A DNA stretch of 64,000 bases. Source: Massilia sp. Leaf139 (GTDB taxonomy: Bacteria > Pseudomonadota > Gammaproteobacteria > Burkholderiales > Burkholderiaceae_D). The notes under the pieces are model-generated. The model was given only the letters and a program-made list of their open reading frames with translations, was not told the DNA's origin and ran no database searches. Location: assembly GCF_001424165.1 (NCBI RefSeq), contig NZ_LMOJ01000012.1:372863-436862 (forward strand), given 5' to 3'. Within the stretch, counting starts at the first letter, position 1, and every line of letters starts with the position of its first letter. Positions 18,672 through 26,913 of this stretch are shown piece after piece. Position numbers and translations under genes: made by a program.

Positions 18672-19928
18672 TCATGCTGCCGCGGCCGAGCGCGCCTGGA
18701 GCTCCTTGTTCACTTGCGTGACCAGGAACGCGGCGACGATGGTGGTACCGACGACCACGTAGCCGACATTCGGAAAGCCTTGCAGCTTGCCATCCGCGCC
18801 GGTGCTGACGAGGTGACCGGCGACGATTGCGGCCAAGCCGCCGGACAATTGTTGCAGCGACGAGCTGATGGCATTGAACGAGCCGCGCATATGCTGCTCG
18901 GGAACCGACGCCGCCAAGGCCTGGTACGGAATCATGCGCGAGAAAATGCCGACGAACATGACCACATTGATGACGATAACGACCGGCAATGGCACAGGCG
19001 GCAGGTGCGTGTAGGTCAACACCATCAGGATCGTGACCGCGGTACCGAAATAAAACACGGGCATCTTGCCGAACCGATCGGCCATTTTGCCAATGAGCGG
19101 CCCTGCGAAAATCGTGCATAGCCCCGTAATGAGATAAATCGTCGGCAGGCGATCCAGGCCGATGCCGAGGTTATTGACGGTAAACACGCTACTGAAGGGC
19201 ATCAGCATGAAGCCGCCGGTGGCGAGCAGACAGGTGGTGGCCAGCGCAGGCAGGTGGCGCCGGTCGGTCACGGTGGCGATCAGGTGCTGCAATGCGTTCG
19301 AGCGTGCTTGCCCTTTCAGGTGGGCGTCGACCGGTTCCAGGCGCCAGGCAAGCACGACGCCGCCGATCGCACCGATGCCGACGATGAGAAAGAACGGTGC
19401 ATGCCAGTTGAAATGGTTCGACAAATACAGCGCCACAGGGATCCCCAGTACCTGGCTTGCGGCGAATGCGGTCTGAATGATGCCCATCACCCGGCCGCGC
19501 AGATTTGGCGCGAACAGGTCGGTCGCGATGGCCAGCAAGACCGAGCCGATCACGCCGCCAAAGATACCGGTGACGATGCGCGCGGCGAGCATGGATTCGA
19601 ATGAACGCGCCAGGCCGCACCACAGCGTGCCGCAGATAAAACCAGTATAGAAGAACAACAGCAGTTTCTTGCGGTCGAAACGGTCGGCAAATCCGGCTGC
19701 GAGCAAGCCGGACAGGCCGGCACTGAACGCGTAAGCCGACACCACGATGCCGAAGCGCGTCGGCGAAATGCCGAGCGAGGGCATGATCACGGCGCCGAGC
19801 GGCGCCATCACCATGAAGTCGAGGATCACGGCAAATTGCAGGAAAGCGAGCAGGCCGGCCACGAACTTCTGGTAGCCGGTAAAAGGGACAGTGGCAGCTT
19901 GGCCGGTTTTCTTGTCGAGGGCTAGCAT
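18672..19928 (-). CDS. MFS transporter
   Basis: 418 residues from MLALDKKTGQ; ATG at 19928 has AGGAACTTC upstream, while the longer open frame is not protein-like. Twelve helices; GFADRFDRKKLLLF is motif A between helices 2 and 3, repeated as GKMADRFGKMPVF in the second half. DFMVMAPLGAVIMPSLGIS is typical of the AraJ/Bcr-like drug or sugar exporters. Divergent from the sugar-dehydrogenase gene. Confidence 0.9.
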   Translation of the reverse strand: MLALDKKTGQAATVPFTGYQKFVAGLLAFLQFAVILDFMVMAPLGAVIMPSLGISPTRFGIVVSAYAFSAGLSGLLAAGFADRFDRKKLLLFFYTGFICGTLWCGLARSFESMLAARIVTGIFGGVIGSVLLAIATDLFAPNLRGRVMGIIQTAFAASQVLGIPVALYLSNHFNWHAPFFLIVGIGAIGGVVLAWRLEPVDAHLKGQARSNALQHLIATVTDRRHLPALATTCLLATGGFMLMPFSSVFTVNNLGIGLDRLPTIYLITGLCTIFAGPLIGKMADRFGKMPVFYFGTAVTILMVLTYTHLPPVPLPVVIVINVVMFVGIFSRMIPYQALAASVPEQHMRGSFNAISSSLQQLSGGLAAIVAGHLVSTGADGKLQGFPNVGYVVVGTTIVAAFLVTQVNKELQARSAAAA

Positions 19929-20244
19929 GAAGTTCCTGATTGAGGTTGGCGCCCGGCCTGCGGCGACACAAGGGCTATGCCGCAATATACTGGCATTCGG
20001 CATCTTGCTCATTCGTTCCCGTGATTTGTCGGCGAACATGCCGCCCTCGACCTTCCACTTTCCGGAACAATTGCGTCGCAACGCGCCGCCCCCGACAGCG
20101 CAGCGGCTGCAACGGGCGTTTTGCTCTACACTTCCTACCGCCACCGTGCACCGCCAGCGCCGACGCATCCTTCGCGGCGCGCGGCAACGGGTGCGCACCG
20201 CCTCGACAACCTGGCAACAATCCGCGAATGGAGATCTGCAAAAC
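19929..20244. other. Divergent intergenic region (MFS / sugar dehydrogenase)
   Basis: 316 bases containing the start regions of two divergent genes. No repeat, hairpin with T tract or small gene with a ribosome site was seen. Open frames crossing it are extensions of neighbouring frames. Confidence 0.5.
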
Positions 20245-21381
20245 ATGAATGTGAACATGCTCGGCCTCGCCACCACTTTTTCGCTCACGCTGCTTGCATC
20301 CGTCGCCGCCCCGGCGCCCGCGAACGCGCAGGCCAATGCAAGCGCAACCAAGGGCCTGCCTTTCGAAGTCAAGCCGGTCGGCACGTTCAATAGCCCATGG
20401 GCCATGGCATTCCTGCCCAACGGCAACATGCTGGTGACGCAAAAGGAAGGGACGCTGATCCTGTTCGATCCCGCAAGCGGTAGCAGGCGGACGGTGTCCG
20501 GCACACCCGCCGTCAGCAGCAAGGGCCAGGGCGCGCTCATGGACGTCGTGCCCGCGCCCGATTTCGCGGCCAGCAAGTTGCTCTACTTCAGCTACTCCGA
20601 AGCGGCTTCCGGCGCCGATACCCGGGTCGTGCTCGCCACTGCGACATTCGATCAGGCAGGCGGCGCGCTCAAGGACACGAAGGTGATTTTCCGCGGCAAC
20701 GACGCGTCGACCGGCGGGCACTATTCGGGCCGTATCGCCTTTTCGCCCGATGGAAAATATCTCTTCTTCACCAGCGGCGACCGCCAACTGTTCGATCCGG
20801 CGCAGGATCCCAAGTCGACGCTGGGCAAGGTGCTGCGCCTGAACCTCGACGGCACACCGGCTGCCGGCAACCCGCTCGCAGCCAAGGGCTTCCATGCCGG
20901 CGTCTGGTCGTATGGCCACCGCAATCTGCTGGGCATCGCCTTCGACCGGCAGGGGCGCCTGTGGGAAATGGAGATGGGGCCGCGCCATGGCGACGAGATC
21001 AACCTGATCAAGCCGGCCCTCAACTATGGCTGGCCGAAAGCATCGAACGGCAGCCACTACGACGGCCGCGACATCCCCGACCATGCGCCCGGCGACGGCT
21101 TCGAAGCCCCGAAAGTGTCCTGGAATCCAGCCATTTCGCCAGGCGGCCTCGCCTATTACGATGCGGATCTGTTCCCGAAGTGGAAAAATTCCCTCTTCAT
21201 TACCGGCCTCTCGGGCAAGTCGCTGGATCGCATCGCCCTCGACGGTGAGAATGCGAGCAAGGTAGACCATTGGGACATGGGCGAACGCATCCGCGCCGTG
21301 CGCACCGGGCCGGACGGCGCGCTCTGGCTGCTGGAGGACGGTTCGCGCGGCCGGCTTCTGATGCTGACGCCGAAGAAATAA
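20245..21381 (+). CDS. PQQ-dependent aldose sugar dehydrogenase, periplasmic
   Basis: 378 residues with a Sec signal peptide (about 1-32, ending ANAQA). The body is a six-bladed GSDH/YliI-type propeller: FNSPWAMAFLPNGNMLVTQKEG, GHRNLLGIAFD, EMEMGPRHGDEIN, NYGWPKAS and WNPAISPGGLAYY are family landmarks around the PQQ and Ca2+ sites. It oxidises aldose sugars to lactones. GGAGAT lies about 8 bases before the ATG at 20245; the frame is open upstream but lacks a signal sequence there. Confidence 0.9.
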   Translation: MNVNMLGLATTFSLTLLASVAAPAPANAQANASATKGLPFEVKPVGTFNSPWAMAFLPNGNMLVTQKEGTLILFDPASGSRRTVSGTPAVSSKGQGALMDVVPAPDFAASKLLYFSYSEAASGADTRVVLATATFDQAGGALKDTKVIFRGNDASTGGHYSGRIAFSPDGKYLFFTSGDRQLFDPAQDPKSTLGKVLRLNLDGTPAAGNPLAAKGFHAGVWSYGHRNLLGIAFDRQGRLWEMEMGPRHGDEINLIKPALNYGWPKASNGSHYDGRDIPDHAPGDGFEAPKVSWNPAISPGGLAYYDADLFPKWKNSLFITGLSGKSLDRIALDGENASKVDHWDMGERIRAVRTGPDGALWLLEDGSRGRLLMLTPKK

Positions 21382-21393
21382 ACAGCGAAACTG

Positions 21394-21419
21394 CCAGGAG
21401 CGGGTAGGCCCGCTCCTGG
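21394..21419 (+). terminator. Strong hairpin after sugar dehydrogenase
   Basis: CCAGGAGCGGG-TAGG-CCCGCTCCTGG is a perfect 11-base stem 12 bases after the stop. No T tract follows, so it may be a transcript-stabilising or Rho-assisted end rather than a classical intrinsic terminator. Confidence 0.55.
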
Positions 21420-21510
21420 ATGCTTGTAGACCGACCTGAGCGTCCGTTCTCGACTTGACGGGGACGTTCATATTTCGTATGCATCCCCCTTCGGTAACGA
21501 TCCGACGGGT

Positions 21511-21771
21511 CTATATGTCCCCTAAAAAATCGATGACGTCTCCGAGTCCATCGAGATTCCTCGATGTCGATTGTGGATAGGGCTGAAGCCAATCCCGTCG
21601 CGCTTTCTCCCGCGCCAACGCGTCAATTGCCTTGCGCGATGCAATTTCTTGCGCACTTAGCCGCACTCCTGGAGGAAGGATAGCGCCGCAGAATAAGCAT
21701 TTCTCTGCGCTCCTGTTCAGGACGCCACGGAGACAACTCGCACATTGAAAGTGCGGCTTTATGTCATCCAT
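21511..21771 (-). CDS. Small zinc-ribbon-like protein
   Basis: 86 residues (MDDIKPHFQCASC). Two CxxC knuckles, CASC and CLFC 16 residues apart, suit one zinc ion in a rubredoxin-like ribbon; the rest is a charged helix (AQEIASRKAIDALAREKARRD). Such proteins often bind nucleic acid or a partner protein. AAAGAG precedes the ATG. It marks the left border of the AT-rich accessory region. No specific family recognised. Confidence 0.55.
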   Translation of the reverse strand: MDDIKPHFQCASCLRGVLNRSAEKCLFCGAILPPGVRLSAQEIASRKAIDALAREKARRDWLQPYPQSTSRNLDGLGDVIDFLGDI

Positions 21772-22431
21772 CTCTTTTCCGATTAGTCATGCGTTCTAAT
21801 GGCGGTTCCTGGCCGATTGCGGACAATTAGGCGATCAGTCAAATTGAGTCGTTGTCATTGCAATTTAAACAGCGCGCTTCGACGTCTGCTTCTCACTTAG
21901 AGTAGACCACGTTCCATTAAATCCGCTTCACTCCTGCCGATATCGCCTTCCATCGGTGTTCATCATGAATAATTAAAATCCAAATTTCATAATGCTTGCT
22001 TTAATCAAGGCGAAATATTCGGCGCTGGCGGCGGCGTGGCAAAAGAGCTAGAACACAGAAGCCCTAGGAAAATTGCAATAACTTTGAATTTCATAAGCAA
22101 TCCGTGAGGAATCGCCGAGGGCACGTTAGGTTGAACCATATGGGGTACCCGCCTAATAGCTGAACCGATTTCGGCAACACATTGATGTTTGATGCCATGC
22201 ACTTGCTAACTACTAAAACGCTTGCGCTGGATAATTGACGCATGCAGGCAAGCGCGCCAACGGCAAGGCATTGAAACCGAATCAGCGGGTGCTTGGCAAA
22301 TAAAATATGCATATATTGTTACATCTTCAAACAATAATTCGAAGAATCACTGTGGCTCAATGTTTTTATTTAAGCAATAATCGCGCTGCGCTCGGGATTT
22401 AGCCCAGCGCCCCACTACAACAAAGGCAATC
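21772..22431. other. AT-rich gene-poor stretch
   Basis: 660 bases, clearly more AT-rich than flanking core DNA. The only coding candidate is a 29-codon signal-peptide-like frame (listed separately). The right end must contain the promoter of the beta-barrel gene at 22432. Composition suggests acquired or decayed sequence. Confidence 0.5.
22005..22094 (-). CDS. Possible tiny exported peptide or gene remnant
   Basis: 29 residues starting MKFKVIAIFLGLLCSSSFAT and ending in a short proline-rich tail PPPAPNISP. The first 20 residues are a textbook Sec signal peptide, which is unlikely by chance, but no convincing ribosome site precedes it. It may be the surviving start of a decayed secreted-protein gene. 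Function unknown. Confidence 0.25.
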   Translation of the reverse strand: MKFKVIAIFLGLLCSSSFATPPPAPNISP

Positions 22432-22941
22432 ATGTTCAAAAAAATCGCAGCCACGGCTATCCTAGTCATCACTTCGTCCACTGGGTTTGCCGCCGAGCCA
22501 AACAGCTTCTACGCAGGCGTTGACCTTGGCCGCACCAAGATAGACGATATTAGCGGGCGTGGCACCAGCGCTGGCGTCTTTGTCGGCTACAACGTCCTCT
22601 CGAATATCGCCATCGAAGCCGGTTATCGCCGCCTGGCCAGCCTTGAATACACGGCAGTGCCCGGCATTAACGGCGACATTGACCTGAATCAGGTGTCGCT
22701 GTCGGCTGTGGGAACCCTACCACTGAGCAACGGCTTCAGCCTGCTGGGACGCCTCGGCTACAGCCGTGTAGAAGCGGAAGACAAAGTTCTCGGCAGGCGC
22801 GTGAAGACGTCGGACTCGAACGGCATTGTCGGCGTCGGTGTTGGCTACGCCTTCAACCCGGCCATCTCGGCCCGTCTGGAATTCCAGAAGCCGTCCAGCG
22901 ACTCCCAGAACGTAAGCATCGGCCTCGCCTACCAGTTCTAA
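22432..22941 (+). CDS. Outer-membrane beta-barrel protein (OmpA/OmpX-like porin family)
   Basis: 169 residues. Signal peptide (about 1-20, ending GFAAEP), then alternating strands NSFYAGVDLGRTKID, AGVFVGYNVLSNIAIEAGYRRL, LSLLGRLGYSRVEA and a terminal VSIGLAYQF ending in Phe, the outer-membrane assembly signal. The size fits an eight-stranded barrel without an OmpA peptidoglycan domain. AAAGG precedes the ATG. It lies at the left side of the accessory region, upstream of the LPS-modification genes. Confidence 0.85.
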   Translation: MFKKIAATAILVITSSTGFAAEPNSFYAGVDLGRTKIDDISGRGTSAGVFVGYNVLSNIAIEAGYRRLASLEYTAVPGINGDIDLNQVSLSAVGTLPLSNGFSLLGRLGYSRVEAEDKVLGRRVKTSDSNGIVGVGVGYAFNPAISARLEFQKPSSDSQNVSIGLAYQF

Positions 22942-22985
22942 GAACCGGCTCCCCGCGCGAGTATTGCCAGCGCGGCGCACATGAG

Positions 22986-23011
22986 CAATGCCCGGCTTAC
23001 GCCAGGCATTG
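22986..23011 (+). terminator. Hairpin after beta-barrel gene
   Basis: CAATGCC-C-GGC-TTAC-GCC-A-GGCATTG: a 10-pair stem with one mismatch, 45 bases after the stop, followed only by TCGTTCC. Probable transcript end, weak T tract. Confidence 0.45.
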
Positions 23012-23101
23012 TCGTTCCATGCGCAGCAGTGAATGCGTTCATCCGGTCTCGTACTGCCGCACCTGTTCCAGGTACTGGCCTCAGGCGTTGAACTGTCCAG
23101 C

Positions 23102-23266
23102 CTATCGCTCTCGCTTTTTCTTAGGCCATAGGGCGGAGCAGATGCCGCAGAAGACACCCACGAATGCGGCACGTTCCCAGTCAGGTTCATGTGCACTGCT
23201 CAAGAAGCCAGTGTAGAGAAGTGTGCCAATCGCAGTCCCCGACACGGTAATCAAAAAATTCTTCAT
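23102..23266 (-). CDS. Small two-helix membrane protein, translationally coupled
   Basis: 54 residues beginning MKNFLITVSGTAIGTLLYTG and ending PKKKRER. Two hydrophobic segments (about 3-22 and 34-47) flank a short EPDWER loop, with a positive C-terminus. Its ATG overlaps the TGA of the RND-porter-like gene (ATGA, 23263-23266), so translation is coupled to that gene. Too short for ordinary gene calling but well formed. Function unknown; the coupling suggests it acts with the exported neighbour at the inner membrane. Confidence 0.6.
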   Translation of the reverse strand: MKNFLITVSGTAIGTLLYTGFLSSAHEPDWERAAFVGVFCGICSALWPKKKRER

Positions 23267-23700
23267 AGTTTGCAAGCTGATTCTGAGTTGAGCATGTTAC
23301 AGCTGGCAGCTGTACTAGCGTCCGCTTTTGGCCGATAGCGGGCAACACGAAGATGGACGGCGACAGAGGTCACCTGAACGTCGTTGCCGAGCTCTGCCTG
23401 GGCGATTCGGCTCAGTACTAAAGCCATATCCTGCTTGGTCGCACCGCCTTCGAAGTGGATCTCGATATCGGCTGCAACCTTACCTACTCCAGCACGTGTG
23501 TTCGATTCGATATTGCTCACCCGCGGCAGCGTGTGCAGTGCTCGTTCTACCGAGCCTGTCAGCAGTTCGTCCACGCGTGTCGCTGAGCTTTCGCTCACGA
23601 CGTACTGCACTAGTACAACACGGGGCAATTCATCGGCCACGGTCGTACCGGCGCTCATAAGGGCGATCATGGCAGCGGCAAACTTTCGTCTTGAGAGCAA
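23263..23700 (-). CDS. Small RND-porter-subdomain-like exported protein, copy A
   Basis: 145 residues from a TTG start at 23700 (MLSRRKFAAAM), with TAGGA 7 bases upstream. TTG is chosen because the paralogue at 32593 also starts TTG-Leu-Ser-Arg-Arg-Lys-Phe; an ATG at 23766 is the alternative. A twin-arginine-like SRRKF signal is followed by about 90 residues (VVLVQYVVSESSATRVDELLTG, VERALHTLPRVSNIES, EIHFEGGATKQDM) that recall one porter subdomain of RND pumps, but there are no membrane helices or other RND parts. The C-terminal ~20 residues are encoded partly by a palindromic repeat. Function unknown. Confidence 0.6.
   Translation of the reverse strand: MLSRRKFAAAMIALMSAGTTVADELPRVVLVQYVVSESSATRVDELLTGSVERALHTLPRVSNIESNTRAGVGKVAADIEIHFEGGATKQDMALVLSRIAQAELGNDVQVTSVAVHLRVARYRPKADASTAASCNMLNSESACKL
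23318..23344. repeat. Palindromic repeat R1 (family 1), single
   Basis: Arms GTCCGC and GCGG(G)C around TTTTGGCCGATA. It lies inside the 3' end of RND-like gene A, where it encodes the RPKADAS part of the C-terminus. Closest to R8 at 33673. Confidence 0.8.
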
Positions 23701-23793
23701 AGGGCGTCCTATCGTTCTGCCTGCATGAGTTGCAGGCTGTCTGTTAGTCAGACATGGCGCGATCATGTCGGCTCGTCTGCGCTTGCAGGAAAA

Positions 23794-23853
23794 TATCTGC
23801 TTCTGGCAAATTGCTGACTGCATTAGCGTCCGCTAACGACCCATTGCAGACAT
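23794..23853. repeat. Palindromic repeat R2 (family 1), inverted doublet
   Basis: A degraded forward copy (ATCTGCTTCTGGC...) followed after a few bases by an inverted copy (GTCCGCTAACGACCC...GCAGAC). Same layout as R4 and R7. It borders RND-like gene A on its 5' side. Confidence 0.8.
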
Positions 23854-23978
23854 CGCTATGTATGCCAGACTGTCTGGTAATCGATAGGGCGCTTGCTTTT
23901 GGTTGATGGGATGGCGTTGTAAGTTGCGACTACTAGCCATCAGCAAATTTTAGCCAACAAGATTCCGTGGTTGGTTAC

Positions 23979-24006
23979 TTTAACGGAAACCTAACGTCAA
24001 CTTAAC
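23979..24006 (+). promoter_or_regulatory. Triple 11-base direct repeat, PmrA-box-like
   Basis: TTTAAC-N5-CCTAAC-N5-CTTAAC: three half-sites in exact 11-base phase, 83 bases before the LTA-synthase-like start. OmpR-type regulators of the PmrA group bind YTTAAK-N5-YTTAAK; the half-site and spacing fit closely. The adjacent response regulator at 26212 is the natural candidate to bind here. Confidence 0.6.
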
Positions 24007-24088
24007 AGTGTCGAGATTCAAGTCTTGTTAAGCTTTGCAGTTTGGCGCGTCGGTTGGACGCAGTCACTGCTCAAGGCACCTTGACGAT

Positions 24089-26086
24089 ATGAATCACAGA
24101 AATGTTCACGAAGTAATGGATGAGTTGCCTTCCATGCAGCCTTACGCATATGGATGGGGTCGGCTTGGTCCTTACTTCAACTTGTTTTTCCTCTTGTTTT
24201 TCGGATTGCTTATTCTGTCCATATCGCGTGTCGCACTTGTTTTCTGGCAGCGCGATCGGGTTCGAGCTACCGGCATGATCAGCGAAATATTTGTGCAAGG
24301 CATTCGAGCTGACTTAATTTTGCTCGGCTACTTCATCATCATACCGCTGGCACTCGCGCCATTTCTTGCACGCAGGCACACGGCGCAACTGTGGGCCAAA
24401 TTGACGTTCTGGTGGACAACGGGCGCGCTTGTCTTTGTCGGATTCCTGGAACTGGCTTCACCTCAGTTCATCCTACAGTACGATGTGCGTCCCAATCGCC
24501 TTTTTATTGAATACCTTTCGTACCCCGCCGAGGTCTTCGGGACGCTATGGAACGGTTACAGAGCTGTGTTGCTAACAACAGTTACCGGCACTCTCATGCT
24601 CGCTTGGGCATTGCACAGCGTGCTCATACGGCTGTCAACGCGCATGACGATATGGCCGACTAAAAAGCTGCTGCTTACCTGGCCTGTTTTGATGCTGCTG
24701 GTATTGATGCAAATTCGTTCGACAACTGCACACCGGCCGGCGAACACTGCACTCTTTGCGCTAAGCGGCGATGCTTTAGTTAACTCGCTGGTCATCAATT
24801 CCGCCTGGTCCGTGCTTGATGCAATTAGCTCACTTCGCAAGGAAGCTAACTCATCGGAAATCTATGGCAAGATGGCCCGCGCAGAGATCCTGGCGGAAGT
24901 TGCTGCCGCGCCGTGGCTTCGAGACTATCGGTATCCGATAACGGAACGTCCGACCCTTCATCACCAGCAAGCGGCTATCACTCGCGATCGGCCTCTTAAT
25001 CTGGTCATTGTGTTAGAAGAAAGCTTGGGCGCAACCTTCGTGCAATCATTGGGAGGGCTTCCTGTCACGCCTGAGTTAGAGAAGCTCAAGCACGAAGGCT
25101 GGTGGTTCGAGCAATTGTACGCAACCGGTACACGCTCTGTGCGCGGCATCGAGGCTGTAGTAGCCGGTTATCCCCCGACACCTGCAAGGAGTGTGGTCAA
25201 ACTCTCTCTAGCACAGAACAATTTTTATACACTGGCACTCGGTTTGGGCAAGCAGGGCTATCAGACGGAATTCGTTTACGGGGGCGAAGCACACTTCGAT
25301 AACATGCGCTCTTTTTTCACTGGCAACGGCTTCCAAAATGTAGTCGACCGGCAAAGCATGCAGCCACGCTTCGTGGGTAGCTGGGGTGCCTCGGACGAAG
25401 ACCTGTTCGACAAGGCACTGCAACGGCTGCACCACCTGCATGCCGAGAAAAAACCGTTCTTCAGCCTGATCTTTACATCTTCCAACCACGAGCCGTTCGA
25501 ATTCCCAGACGGCAAAATTGCTCTGCATGACCCTGCTAAACAGAGCGTCAATAATGCCGTCAAGTATGCGGATTATGCGCTAGGAAAATTTATCCGCGCA
25601 GCGAAGCAACAGGATTACTGGCGCGATACCGTGTTCCTCATTGTGGCTGACCACGATAACCGAGTGTACGGAGATAGTCTGATTCCAATCAAGAAGTTTC
25701 ATATCCCGGGTTTGATTCTCGGTGCCGACATAAAACCGCGACGGATTTCGACGATGGCCAGTCAGATTGACCTCGGCCCGACTTTGCTTTCCCTGCTTGG
25801 AGTCTCTAGCCAGCATCCGATGATTGGCCGCGACCTGGTTCGCGACAGTACTTCGCCGGGTAGAGCAATGCTGCAGTTTAATAACTACTTTGCTTGGCTT
25901 GAAGGCTCCTCGGCTACTATCTTGCGTCCCGGACAGGCTCCGTTGCCTGGCCGTTATCATGCGGGCACTAGACAACTGACACTTGACTCAACAGCGGCCG
26001 ATGAGCGACTTGTAAAACGAGCAATGGCACATGTCATGTTGCCCTCGCTACTCTACAGGGAACAGCAGTACGGACTGGCAAAGTAG
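24089..26086 (+). CDS. LTA-synthase-family membrane sulfatase (phosphoglycerol/phosphoethanolamine-transferase-like)
   Basis: 665 residues from ATG 24089 (MNHRNVHEVMDE); ATGs at 24116 and 24134 or a TTG at 24035 are alternatives. About five N-terminal helices (to ~230) anchor a periplasmic alkaline-phosphatase-fold domain: NLVIVLEESLGATFV (metal Glu), YATGTRSVRGIEAV (nucleophile Thr region), FTSSNHEPFEFP and FLIVADHDNRVYG. Relatives transfer phosphoglycerol or similar groups from phospholipid to envelope glycans (LtaS, OpgB). It lies beside a two-component system and EptA, so an envelope-modifying role under the same regulator is likely. The substrate cannot be read. Confidence 0.88.
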   Translation: MNHRNVHEVMDELPSMQPYAYGWGRLGPYFNLFFLLFFGLLILSISRVALVFWQRDRVRATGMISEIFVQGIRADLILLGYFIIIPLALAPFLARRHTAQLWAKLTFWWTTGALVFVGFLELASPQFILQYDVRPNRLFIEYLSYPAEVFGTLWNGYRAVLLTTVTGTLMLAWALHSVLIRLSTRMTIWPTKKLLLTWPVLMLLVLMQIRSTTAHRPANTALFALSGDALVNSLVINSAWSVLDAISSLRKEANSSEIYGKMARAEILAEVAAAPWLRDYRYPITERPTLHHQQAAITRDRPLNLVIVLEESLGATFVQSLGGLPVTPELEKLKHEGWWFEQLYATGTRSVRGIEAVVAGYPPTPARSVVKLSLAQNNFYTLALGLGKQGYQTEFVYGGEAHFDNMRSFFTGNGFQNVVDRQSMQPRFVGSWGASDEDLFDKALQRLHHLHAEKKPFFSLIFTSSNHEPFEFPDGKIALHDPAKQSVNNAVKYADYALGKFIRAAKQQDYWRDTVFLIVADHDNRVYGDSLIPIKKFHIPGLILGADIKPRRISTMASQIDLGPTLLSLLGVSSQHPMIGRDLVRDSTSPGRAMLQFNNYFAWLEGSSATILRPGQAPLPGRYHAGTRQLTLDSTAADERLVKRAMAHVMLPSLLYREQQYGLAK

Positions 26087-26102
26087 TTGTGGTCTCCGAC
26101 TC

Positions 26103-26113
26103 CTTAACTGCCT
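26103..26113 (+). promoter_or_regulatory. CTTAACTGCCT motif before response regulator
   Basis: CTTAACTGCCT occurs 98 bases before the response-regulator start and again at 28153 before eptA. CTTAAC is the half-site of the triple repeat at 23979. No clear second half-site lies 11 bases upstream here. Confidence 0.35.
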
Positions 26114-26211
26114 GTTCCCATGAGCGTCTTGTCGATAGAGTTTGCCTCTAACTACCTTGCTCGTACATCGACTAATAACTAACCGTTTCGCCTGTGCTCT
26201 AGAATAGCCCA

Positions 26212-26913
26212 ATGCGTATTCTCATCGTTGAAGACCACCCTGACATTTTGGCTAATCTCTACGGTTTTCTCGAACCGAGAGGCCACCAGCTTGACTCTGC
26301 CCGTAATGGTTACGGCGGACTTGCGCTCGCTTCTGAGCATGACTACGACGTCATCGTCCTCGACATCATGTTGCCTGGTTTAAACGGCTTGGAGCTGTGC
26401 CAGAAGCTCCGAACAGAACTCGGCAAGGCTACCCCAGTCTTAATGCTTACCGCGCGCGACAGCCTTCCGGACAAAGTCGCGGGCTTCGACAGCGGCGCCG
26501 ATGACTACCTTGTCAAACCATTTTCACTAGTGGAATTGGAAGTGCGGCTCAAGGCGCTGGTCAGGCGTTCTGGAGCTGCCCATGCAGTGCCTGCGACTAT
26601 GCGTTACGGAGAGCTCAGCTACGACCCTGACACACAGGAAGCCTCGCGTGCCGGCGTTCCGATACAACTGACAAAGACTGGCTATACATTGCTGCGCTGC
26701 CTTCTCGCCAGTGCGCCCCGCATCGTTACCCGCGAGACTCTCGAACAAGCTGTATGGGGTGAAGACCGCCCAGACAGCGACGCGCTACGCACGCATATCC
26801 ATGCGTTGCGCCAGGCAATTGACAAGCCCTTCGCGATACCGATGCTGCAAACGATAGCTGGTGTTGGCTATAAGCTGGTCCAGACCGATCCCAAGCGTCC
26901 CCCTTCAACATAA
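26212..26913 (+). CDS. OmpR-family response regulator (PmrA/ColR-like)
   Basis: 233 residues. Receiver domain (1-118) with the acidic pocket at D8, phospho-acceptor D51 in VLDIMLPG, T80 and K102 in LVKPF; then an OmpR-type winged helix (about 128-226: LTKTGYTLLRCLL, RETLEQAVWGED, RTHIHALRQAID, IAGVGYKL). The stop overlaps the kinase ATG by one base. Given the adjoining EptA and LTA-synthase-like genes and CTTAAC-type sites, it probably controls envelope charge modification. Confidence 0.93.
   Translation: MRILIVEDHPDILANLYGFLEPRGHQLDSARNGYGGLALASEHDYDVIVLDIMLPGLNGLELCQKLRTELGKATPVLMLTARDSLPDKVAGFDSGADDYLVKPFSLVELEVRLKALVRRSGAAHAVPATMRYGELSYDPDTQEASRAGVPIQLTKTGYTLLRCLLASAPRIVTRETLEQAVWGEDRPDSDALRTHIHALRQAIDKPFAIPMLQTIAGVGYKLVQTDPKRPPST

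Noticed and set aside
19929..20576. Upstream extension of the MFS frame on the minus strand
   Set aside because: It runs through the divergent promoter and the signal-peptide region of the sugar dehydrogenase; ATG 19928 has a good ribosome site.
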